Source of the DNA: Phytophthora hibernalis
Lineage: Eukaryota > Oomycota > Peronosporomycetes > Peronosporales > Peronosporaceae
DNA length: 64,000 bases
Reading direction: 5' to 3'
NCBI GenBank assembly: GCA_012656075.1
Contig: JAAKBF010000042.1
Span: 434,001-498,000, forward strand
Of the stretch, positions 55,758-64,000 are shown piece by piece. The notes beneath the pieces were generated by a model. That model was not told the origin of the DNA and ran no database searches. It saw nothing but the letters and a program-made list of their open reading frames with translations. Numbering within the stretch: position 1 is the first letter of the stretch; every line of letters starts with the position of its first letter. A program made the translations under genes and the position numbers.

Positions 55758-57293
55758 TCATTTTGCTTTCTGCGCTTGCACGGCGTCGGTCTTGTACATG
55801 ACAAATTCATCCTGGACCGATTGATCTGAGCTCAAAATGAACTTCCATGACAATGTCGTGCGGTTCGCCTCGAGCGTCGAGTACCCGAAGTGCTTGTAGT
55901 CCGACACTGCGTTCCACGACGCCGTGTTGGGCGGAGGAATTGAGTGACCTTCCACCTGGCCAGCCCCACCGGTCAAAATATGCACGGGTGCCTGGGGGTT
56001 GTCATACACTCGATAGTCATCCGAAACCCCGTCCATTACGGCCTTGTTCTTGGCGACTGGAAGCTCCCGCTCGTAGTGGCCTGTGAGTACCACATCCACC
56101 TTGTACTTGAGCAAGAGCCCTTCGAACGCTGCCTGGATGGAAGCGGTTTGCTTGGTAGGAATATCGTTCTCTGAGTTGAGGACACTGTAGATCGGGCGAT
56201 GCATACCCACGAAGATCCACGGCACCATGGCGCGGTTCGCGTCTGCCTTCTTGAGATCCGCCTCGAGCCAGCCCAACTGATCTCCAAAGTTACCGTTCTC
56301 GGCGGTCAGAGTGAATTCATTCTCGGGTGCGTTTGGATAGTCTGTCTCCGACGAAAGCGACGTGAAATGGATTGGACCGTGGTTGAACGAGTGCCACATA
56401 TTCAAAGCCCCACCGCTCTCCTCGTACGGCATTTTGAAGCGCGCGTTGTACGCTGTGTAGTTGCCAAGCTGATCCCTCTTCGTTCGTGAGAGCTGGCACG
56501 CAGGTGAATGACATTCAGCTTCGTGGTTCCCCACGAGAACCATGTACGGGACGCCGCTCATTAGGGGCATCAACGAGTTCATCCACTTGTTGTACACTTC
56601 CTCGTAGAAGAAGCCCGCAGCTTGGTTCAGTGTCAAGAAGTCGTTATCTGCGTACGAGATGTCACCAAGGTGGTAGATCATATCAACGTCCTTCGATGTC
56701 ATATTGTTGAGGCTCGTGATCGTGTCAACCGAGTGCTCGCCATCCCCTAGGTCTCCGTAGATCACAATATTGAACGTGCTATCGTCTATCGCCGGTCGTG
56801 CTGTGATGAATGAGTAGACATCGCTCGTGTACTTTTCGTCACCTCGACTCCCCACCTGGTAAAAGTACTTGGTGCGAGGCTCGAGTCCTGTGACTAAAGC
56901 GTGGTGGTGGAAGAGGTTGTAGGAATTGCCGCTGTAGTAACTCACGCTGGAGACCGGCGTGTCCACCAGTATTAGTGCGTCCTCGGAGCTACCCACCCAC
57001 ACTGTGCTGTCCGTCACATCCTCGAACGTCGCCCACGACACCGTCATGGCCGTACCAGCGATCTTCCCCGCGTAAGCCAGGTGAATCTGCTGCGGGTACA
57101 AGTTGACGCCTTCTTTCACTCGACACGACTGATCGAAACTGAGGTCACCGATGTTGAAATTGTACTCACAGAGACTCTCAGGCTCGCAAATATCCTGCGC
57201 CTTGTTCCGGAAGCATGTATTGTCGTCCACGATAACGTTCGCCTCGACGACAGCAGCGAGCAGAGTTAGTGATATCAACGCAGATCTCTTCAT
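55758..57293 (-). CDS. Secreted purple acid phosphatase-like protein lacking one metal ligand
   Basis: 511 residues, single exon. The chosen Met (57,293) starts MKRSALISLTLLAAVVEANV, a clear signal peptide; an upstream in-frame Met (57,431) would bury it. An N-terminal fibronectin-like PAP domain (about 65-165) is followed by the metallophosphoesterase core: GDLG (D181), GDISY (D211, Y214), GNHE (N256, H257) and VGMH (H365). The last motif, normally GHxH before a YER, reads GHYER (405-409), so the second His, a metal ligand in the family, is missing along with two neighbours. The C-terminal PAP segment (435-500) is present. The family hydrolyses phosphate esters outside the cell. Activity here is doubtful. 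Convergent with the ankyrin gene, 209 bp apart. Confidence 0.88.
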   Translation of the reverse strand: MKRSALISLTLLAAVVEANVIVDDNTCFRNKAQDICEPESLCEYNFNIGDLSFDQSCRVKEGVNLYPQQIHLAYAGKIAGTAMTVSWATFEDVTDSTVWVGSSEDALILVDTPVSSVSYYSGNSYNLFHHHALVTGLEPRTKYFYQVGSRGDEKYTSDVYSFITARPAIDDSTFNIVIYGDLGDGEHSVDTITSLNNMTSKDVDMIYHLGDISYADNDFLTLNQAAGFFYEEVYNKWMNSLMPLMSGVPYMVLVGNHEAECHSPACQLSRTKRDQLGNYTAYNARFKMPYEESGGALNMWHSFNHGPIHFTSLSSETDYPNAPENEFTLTAENGNFGDQLGWLEADLKKADANRAMVPWIFVGMHRPIYSVLNSENDIPTKQTASIQAAFEGLLLKYKVDVVLTGHYERELPVAKNKAVMDGVSDDYRVYDNPQAPVHILTGGAGQVEGHSIPPPNTASWNAVSDYKHFGYSTLEANRTTLSWKFILSSDQSVQDEFVMYKTDAVQAQKAK

Positions 57294-58380
57294 CAGAAAG
57301 TTGGGCACTGTGTCAACTGTACGTCGCGAAGTCAAATAAAGATTAAGTGGTAAAAAAGTGTGAGATCCCAAAGAGCATGTCATAGTACATGTAGTAAACG
57401 TTGGTGCGCGTTGTCTCTTTGTTAGGTACATATTAATCTTGTGTACCAGTGTGTACAGACGTCCCTCTCATTAGCTGTTAGGGTCTTTGATAGCGATTTC
57501 ACAGGGATAAGATATGGTTCAGAGAAATGACTCATTGATTTAGAGTATCAGCGATCGGATATATTGGGGTATACAAAAACCGGTAGAGGGGACGTCTGTA
57601 GTGGATTGGGCAACATAATCCCTGTTCACCATAATCGTAAACGGCCACATAATCTTAATAATACATAAACAAAGTGTCCTGCAGAAGGTTGTTGCGCAGC
57701 GCATTCATGTTCATCGCTGAACTTCCGCAGTTGTTTTGGATGTGCTTTTGACACAGGCTGCATTACATGTATTTCTACAGCGGCGTCCGGACAACGCCCA
57801 AAGATCAAGTCGGTTGGTTATGAAGGCTCTCTTATGTAACGAAGCGTAACAACCCGAAGCGCAAAGCGCCGAATGTCAGGATCTCGGAAACATTTTTTTA
57901 TCTGAACTAAAAATTACCGGTTTACGTCTTCTTAAAAGGCGTACTTCTGTTGGGCTTGCCTGGTGGAAGTAACATTTTGTACGGTTGGATGAGGGTTCGC
58001 ACTCGTTGCACTTCACACAACCTTTGCCGAAGCCATCGCTGAGCACCAGTCATTAATACTGTTAGACGACAGAGCAAGAAGGGCAGAACTGCGGAAGTCC
58101 CCGTTCAGTTTGCTCATGCCGCATTTTTCGTTCGACTCAAGAAGTTCACCTGCTAGTTTAAACCCTCCTCGCTGCACCCGTGCAGGAGGCAGTGTCATTA
58201 CATCAACATGTGTGCCTCATAACGGAGTGAAAACAAACGTTAACGTTAGAAGCAATTTGGCCCGTTCAGGCGTTCTGGGGATCTGCTCGAAGACAGTCTT
58301 GCAGTGGTTAAAAATAGAAGGTCGCTAAATAAAGTGTGCACCACTCTAAACGAATCATTCAATTTAGGGAAATCCGGTTC
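57294..58380. other. Intergenic, no gene recognised
   Basis: Holds the phosphatase promoter at its left end. The remaining sequence has only frames of up to about 70 codons without motifs, and is AT-rich in places. Confidence 0.35.
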
Positions 58381-58382
58381 CT

Positions 58383-58399
58383 ACCATGATTACGCCAAG
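58383..58399 (+). other. 17-nt match to cloning-vector lacZ-alpha start
   Basis: ACCATGATTACGCCAAG is identical to the start region of lacZ-alpha in pUC/M13-type vectors as I know it. The neighbouring bases do not match: no AGCTT or polylinker follows. It could be a trimmed vector scrap at an assembly join, or chance. Confidence 0.4.
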
Positions 58400-59510
58400 T
58401 ACTGCTTATGATATGTTTAAAAATGAATACTGTTAATAAGTTGAGCTTATGTTTAAAGGGCATATTTTGCCCTTTCAGGGGTGATTTTCTACCGTGTTTT
58501 GGGAAAGGGCTTACAGGGCGAGAAAGGCACACTTGTATCGCGAAAGGGTTTAAACTGAAAACTATCGTGTTTTGAAATTTTGTGACTTGCGAAGGCAAGT
58601 ACTGACCAAGCAAGAGCAACAAGTGGAGAAGTAAAAAACTCGATTCGGGAAGAATAGTGACGTTTGAAGTCACAACCCAGGAGAAGACGACGACCCAAGA
58701 ACGAGAGTTTGTTAAGACCAGGATTCCTCGTTTTGGTGGAGGACCGGACCGAAATTGACTGAAATGGCCTCGGCAAATTGCGCATGTGGCGCAGATGAAG
58801 AGGTGAAAGTCAGAAGACAAGGCCAACAACTTAAACCTGATGCCAGATGATGAGGCGTTGAAAATATTGCTAACGGCGTCAGAGCAGTTGGACATGTCTG
58901 ACAAGGTCGAGTCCAACACGGCGTACCATAACTGGGGACTAACACTCGAGCCCAAACTGCACACTGAGCAGCTCGAGAAAGAGTCGTTTTTGTTTGCGAA
59001 GCGGCTAAACGAGACAGACTAGAAGAACATGCCAACGAACGTGCTTGAGTTGTATGATAAATCCGTAATTCGGATATTTAAACGCACTATGCCCAACGAG
59101 TCAAAAACCGCTTACGAGCTGAGTGGGGTTCACTTAAGCAACATATCCATCATACTTTGAGTGACTGGAGCAATTCGAGCGACGCCAAGGCAAAGAACGT
59201 GGTGGATCAAGTGCGAAAACAAAACGGTGGGAAATGGAATGCCCACGGTAGGAAGAACGATTCGAAAAATCAAGCTAAAAGCAGAGCCAATTGAAGCCGT
59301 GGTCGAATGGTGCCATTTGCCAAGTCTCACTCGCAGAGCGACAGCTAGTGCCTTACTCAAATGAAGGATGCTAACGCTGTGAGAGACGGCGACGGACAGA
59401 ACATGATGACCAGGAAGTCAAAGTCACGTACGTTAAGGAAGTGGATCCAGACGACGCGTATAGGGCAAGGTCATGCACGAAGTGCCAAACAACAGGAAGA
59501 CGTAAAGTTT
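58400..59510 (+). pseudogene. TPR-like gene remnant
   Basis: The plus-strand frame around 58,840-59,022 reads LMPDDEALKILLTASEQLDM, then SNTAYHNWGLTLEP, which recalls the N-W-G-x-A-L pattern of TPR repeats in stramenopile proteins. After a stop, MPTNVLELYDKSVIRIFKRT continues the style, and a further basic stretch (59,190-59,364) follows another stop. No intact frame covers more than about 70 codons. The minus-strand frame of 201 codons at 58,359-58,964 is probably its shadow. Confidence 0.4.
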
Positions 59511-59791
59511 AATGCCAACAGCTATACTTGAACACACCATTTAAATAGTCAATTTGTATTGGTTCGAATTGTAGTCTCTGAAGTTTCGCTGGGATGCAAA
59601 ACCAAACTTGATTGTTGCGAGTTCTACTCGATGTTTCTTGGGTCGATTGGTTCAATCGACCAGCCGAAACCGCTCCGCGAATCGACGGAACTACCCAACT
59701 GAATACGATACGTATTTCGACGGTTCGTGGTTCCGATAGCAGCCCGGCGTTTCCCTTGCAGCCCGCACGCATTGTGCAAGTTTCCTGTACG
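59511..59791. other. Stretch upstream of the repeat-rich remnant
   Basis: Open in one plus frame, but no start or motif supports coding. Confidence 0.3.
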
Positions 59792-61278
59792 ATGATGGCG
59801 TCCGACGAGAGTGCTCAAGGTCCTGTCGTGCTGCCTTCCACAGCCCGTCGATCGGCTCGACAGCGGCATCTCCGGCGTGCAGCACCGTATCTAGTGCCTG
59901 TCCACACACTGCCCCGAGAGAGCCCTCAGACTCAAGAAATGGAACTGCATGAAGAGAGCACCCTGCCCTAGGAAAACGACCGCTGCACCAAGACAGCTTT
60001 GCTCAGGAAGAGAACACGCTGGACCAAGAGAGCGGGCTGCGCAGAGAGAGCGCACCACATGAAGAAGTTTATCTGCGTGACGAGAGTGTACTGCGCCAAA
60101 GAACCCCGCCGCCACTTAGCCCAGCAATCGCGCTATGAAAGATCACTAGGACCCCCGCTGATGCAAGAAGGTGTTCTGCAGCAAGAGATGATGCTACGAG
60201 AAGAGCGTACGATGGTACAAGGATACCGGTATAATGTAGGACACGTACCGGTCAATACAGCTCTGCTGCCCGATCAACGTGAAGACACCCCACTGCGCCA
60301 AGAGCGCCAACCAGGACAAGACAACCATCTGCTGGACGAAACGCTGTATTTGCCGACGCAGGCGTCAAAGCTAGAGCAGCCTCCGATCTCGACACAAGAG
60401 CAACTTTATCAACTGGTACTGCGGCCAATCGTGAAGTCAACCGTCGGGCAGCGGGACACGTCTGGCAACACTTTGGACGACATCAAAATGAAAGGCGGGT
60501 CGTTCAGCGAGATTTTTGCAGAAGCTCTGGGATCAGTTTGTTCCGCGCGTTAAATGCAGAGCCGTGAAGACTGACGGCGTGTGGTCTACAGAGCTACCCG
60601 ATGTGGGCGAATGGTCGAAGGTAATGCAGTTCAAAGTTAAGAGACTCGTCGTGGACACCACAAAGTCTGAGCAAGCGTGAAACCGCTGGCTGGTGAAAAC
60701 GCTCGTGGAAACGGCGACACTCGTGATCTACAAGTATGATGTAGCCATCACACGTGCCCATGATTTGGAGGAGTTCAAGACAGCGTACATTCGCCCCGAG
60801 CAGATTGACCGTGCCGGTGCGACAGCTGAGGTGTCTTTACAGGAAATTGTTCTGAGTCTCCAAGAAGAGTGGGGTCGACGTTCTAGGGAGAAGTTATTGT
60901 ATGGAGGATGCGAGCCAACCATATTACCCTGAACTGAACGGATTCACCTGGGAAGCAGGAGTTGAGCTGCCCCAACCGGAGTACGTAGCCAGTCTGTTTC
61001 TGCCTTCAGATTCGCCATTGGAGCAGCACTTGTCCAACTTAGCGTGGTCGGCAAATGTGGCCTTAGACTGTGTGCGCGGGGCCTTGGCCGACTACCAGCA
61101 GCTCCACCGTGACTGGGAGGCGTTTGGGAGGCGCCTGAATGAACACGAGCTCAACTTGGAGACGCGCAGGAGCATCATCGAAGGCTTCATTCGGGTCATG
61201 GCTCCACCGTCGCCAAGTACAGTGTCCGATCCGTTGATTGAGCTTGAGAATGTTGACGACATCGAACACGCCGAATGA
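59792..61278 (+). pseudogene. Frameshifted gene with L-x-x-E-S type repeat region
   Basis: Starts MMASDESAQGPVVLPSTARR (ATG 59,792). A repeat region (59,940-60,200) follows, read partly in a second frame: LHQDSFAQEENTLDQESGLR, RESAPHEEVYLRDESVLRQR, then LMQEGVLQQEMMLREER. This is a loose 7-8-residue repeat with L, E/D and S at fixed places. After SFSEIFAEALG (60,530) another shift leads to KLWDQFVPRVKCRAVKTDG and VVYRA-free DGVWSTELPDVGEWSKVMQF, a TGA near 60,680, LVETATLVIYKYDVAITRAH, and a last shift to MEDASQPYYPELNGFTWEAG and LNEHELNLETRRSIIEGFIR. At least three shifts and two stops are needed to read it through. Family unknown; possibly a multicopy oomycete gene. Confidence 0.45.
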
Positions 61279-61760
61279 AATGGTGGGCTGCTTTAAAGTT
61301 TTTGTCTACGGTTCCGGATCCGTGCACGACATCAATAGTAAGTGAACACGTTCGTGATCGTTGACAGAATGAAATGGAACGCGTTGGGTATTTTGAGTTT
61401 AAGTCTACGCTTCAGCAGTAATCACCTGGAAATCTAAGTTATCCTGGCTGCTTTCATCAACGTTGAGGGCTGGTGCTGCTCGGTTTTCGCTTGATAGAGG
61501 CCCAACCGGATCGAAAAGCCTTGGATTCGCGAGCCTCAATGCTCAAACACCGCGTTGCCGCTTCCTCCATGGTCACTTCAACCGGTGCACTTCAAGTTGC
61601 ATTCTGATGCGTCAATATTATAGATGCGTTTTGACCTATTACAGCGTCCTGTCGATTCGTTGGCGAGTGCCGAGGTCGTCTAAAATCGAACGCGTCCCGC
61701 AATTTTAGCCGGAATTGACAATATATATGCCGAGTAAAGAAACATAGTTGCTTTACGAAG
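61279..61760. other. Intergenic, no gene recognised
   Basis: Short frames only, nothing recognisable. Confidence 0.35.
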
Positions 61761-62262
61761 ATCGGCCGAGCCCACATGGGCCAGCAGGGTACGTTATCAA
61801 ACAACCAGTAGGTTTAAAGTTCTGTATCCTGCTGCTTATATTAATGTTGCTACTGTAGCTACTGCTGCAAGTGAAGACTGGTCCGAGCCCAGATGGGCCA
61901 GTTCTGTGGCTCAGGGTACGTTACCAAGCAACTAATAGGTTTAAAGTTCACTAACTTGCTGCTTTTATTTTTTTCAACGTTGCTAGTTACAGCTACACGT
62001 AAAGGCTGTTTGCGGCTCTGGGAGAGCAAGTTCTGTGGCGCAGGGTACGTATCTCTGAGATTTCGTTTTTGAAAAGGACAAATAAGTTTAAAGTTCACTA
62101 ACCTGCTGCTTTTATTCAATGTTGCTAGCTACTGCTGCAAGTGCAGGCTGGTCCGAGCCCAGATGGGCCAGTTCTGTGGCTCAGAGTACGTTATCAAACA
62201 ACAAATAGGTCTAAATTTCACTAACTTGCTGCTTTTATTCAACGTTGCTAGTTATTGTACTC
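61761..62262 (+). repeat. Four diverged tandem repeats of about 120-140 bp
   Basis: Unit landmarks are GAGCCCAGATGGGCCAG (61,885 and 62,155, weaker copies at 61,767 and 62,013), CTCAGGGTACGTTA, TAGGTTTAAAGTTCACTAAC and TTGCTGCTTTTATT..CAACGTTGCTAGTTA. Units start near 61,761, 61,881, 62,013 and 62,151. No coding potential. They sit directly left of the Tc1/mariner element and may be part of its flank. Confidence 0.8.
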
Positions 62263-62407
62263 GTCATCAGTCATTGGACCCAACTTTTGTAACACGACAT
62301 GCAAATGGGCCTAACTATTTAAGTTCTTGTCCTATTCAGCTGCAAAATATATTAATAGATAAACGAGTGTCATAAGCATCTATTAGTCAAATTGCCGCGC
62401 CACCGCG

Positions 62408-63956
62408 ATGTCCGAAGCATAATCGGCGCGCGAGGAACTGTCCCCTGGTCAGAAGAAGTATGTGGTCCGGTGCTACACGTTCATGGCCACTATGAAGGAA
62501 CAAGGCATATTTAGAGGGCAAAAACGCGGGATCTGGTAGCTGAATGCCTCAAGATCGCGCACGGCACGGTAACGACCGTGATGAAGGAGTACAATGAGAA
62601 CAGCGAGACGAAGTTCGAGGTAAAATCCTCGACTCGAGCATGTCAACTATTTATCTGATAGTTAACGTTAACCTGTCAAAATTTATATCTGCAGCCAAAG
62701 GCTTCCCAGCGCGGGAAGCACCGCGCGTACGCCTCTGAGGAGTTGGAACCTGTTATCCGCAGCTACATTGACTCACAAAATCGGCTTTTACAACCTGTTA
62801 CAGCTCAAAAGATCATTATTGAAGTGGAGAATAAAACAAATGTGTCTGTAGAGATACGAACCATGCAGCGACTGCTCCACGAACTCAACTTTCACTACAT
62901 CGTCGGTAAAAAGAGACACATATCGGCTGACACTTTGGGCAACGTGCTATTTCGCAATGCTTATTTGGAGAAAAAGCTGTCAAATAGGCGTCCGATACGG
63001 AAAGGGTATATTAACCCTCGACAAACAGAGGTTTTTTTGGACGAATCCTTCTGCAACGTAAACCACGTTGCCGGAAAAACTTGGGTTGTAGAAGATAAAA
63101 TCCGCTTCAACAAAAGTGGCAAGGGCGCTCGGTAAGTTTTTAATTATTTTATCGCAGATACATCTCTAACAAATATGCATTGTAAATTTTAGTGCTTGCA
63201 TTGTAGCGGCCATGTATGTTGCGACTCTAGGTGGGCGAGTTGAAGCTGGCCTTGTCGAGAATTCAACAAAATGTTGGAACTCATCCCTTAAAAGGAAAAA
63301 GGAAAAAGACGAAATGGATGAGGATGTAGACTATCATGGAAACTTTGATACTGCAAAGTTCGATCGCTGGTTCACTAAGCTGTGCACTACGCTGAAAGAA
63401 AATTATGGAGCCTGCACAATTCACATGGATGGAGCTTCTTATCACAAACATCAAACCAACAAAAGTCCAACTATGAGCTGGGTGCGTTCTGAAATGCGCT
63501 CGTGGCTGACGGAGAAAGGTACGAGCACGTTCCTGTAGATAAAATATTGCAACTAATCAAACATTATATGAAAAATTGTACAGGTGTCGCTTTTGGCAAT
63601 AAGGACACAAAAGCCAGGCTCATGGAGCTAGTTATGCCTTTAAAAGAGAAGCCTATATACCTGGATCAGGTCACAGCGGCACTTCATGGTCACTATCTAC
63701 TCTATACGCCTCCGTATCACCCAGAACTTCAGCCAATCGAGCTGATATGGGAGACCGTGAAAGGCAGAATTGCACAAAATCCACCGAAAAACGGCAATGA
63801 TGCGGTCCAAAAGCGCTGGATGGTCTCCACGCAATCAAACGAAAGGAGTTCATCAGTGTGTACAGACATGCACAAAGCTACGAAAGCGACTACACCGAGC
63901 GCGCAGCAGAAATGGCTGAGCAGCAGCTTATGGCCGCAGAAGACAAGCTGGTATAA
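62408..63956 (+). pseudogene. Tc1/mariner-family transposase with two introns, inactivated
   Basis: The DDE triad is visible: first Asp in VFLDESFCNVNHVAGKTWVV (63,040), second in CTIHMDGASYHKHQ (63,420), Glu in YTPPYHPELQPIELIWETVK (63,705-63,760). Two GT..AG introns are supported by frame, 62,620-62,694 (75 nt) and 63,132-63,192 (61 nt, splits an Arg codon). An N-terminal helix-turn-helix-like stretch (VAECLKIAHGTVTTVMKEYN) precedes intron 1. Lesions: TAA four codons after the ATG (62,420), a frame shift near 62,523, one near 63,525 (after SWLTEKG) and one near 63,800, after which the true C-terminus KEFISVYRHAQSYESDYTER runs to TAA 63,954-63,956. Terminal inverted repeats were not identified. 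Confidence 0.82.
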
Positions 63957-64000
63957 TATATATCTCTATGAATGAATAATGGATTATCTCCTTTGCCCAT

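Noticed and set aside
57294..57431. Upstream Met for the phosphatase-like protein
   Set aside because: It would place 46 residues in front of a clear signal peptide.
58359..58964. 201-codon minus-strand frame
   Set aside because: Low-complexity Leu/Ser text opposite the TPR-like pieces, with no start context or motif. Treated as a shadow, though not excluded.

Overview
The window looks like nuclear DNA of an oomycete, most probably Phytophthora. Evidence: short spliceosomal introns (about 60-80 nt) with CTAAC/CTAAT-like branch points, a two-exon homologue of the GPI-anchor subunit PIG-Y, a secreted purple acid phosphatase-like protein, and a mix of Copia, Ty3/gypsy-chromodomain, Crypton-type and Tc1/mariner remnants. 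The genus assignment is inference.

Region 1 (1 to about 33,545) is one head-to-tail array. The unit is about 551-556 bp and each unit carries one 73-nt tRNA-Lys gene with anticodon CUU, all on the + strand. I count 61 tRNA copies: 41 are canonical, 9 have a C56-to-U change in the T loop, 3 have other T-loop lesions, and the last 8 are visibly broken. The left edge of the window cuts the array, so 61 is a minimum. The left half is almost perfectly homogeneous and contains two linked-SNP spacer haplotypes that alternate strictly over units 2-11. From about 27 kb rightward the units decay, with many small indels. No credible protein gene lies in the array.

Region 2 (33.5-37.1 kb) is a transposon graveyard: a gypsy chromodomain tail, a tRNA-like remnant, an LTR-like segment, a Copia reverse transcriptase on the minus strand, a short GC-rich minisatellite and a Crypton-type recombinase fragment.

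Region 3 (37.5-44.7 kb) is a large inverted duplication. Its two arms are dead copies of an ankyrin-repeat gene. The roughly 3.5-kb loop between them holds three minus-strand paralogues of a small coiled-coil protein I cannot name.

Region 4 (45.3-57.3 kb) is the gene-bearing part: PIGY (+), a probable 2-oxoglutarate/Fe(II) oxygenase-like protein (-), two further dead ankyrin copies (-), one intact five-exon ankyrin gene (+) and the purple acid phosphatase-like gene (-), which lacks one metal ligand. PIGY/oxygenase and ankyrin/phosphatase are convergent pairs.

Region 5 (57.3-64 kb) is mostly degenerate: a TPR-like remnant, a frameshifted gene with an L-x-x-E-S type repeat, four AT-rich tandem repeats and a Tc1/mariner transposase with two introns and several lesions, running to the window end.

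The genes do not form a pathway. The organising themes are tandem amplification and decay: the tRNA array, five ankyrin copies and three coiled-coil paralogues.
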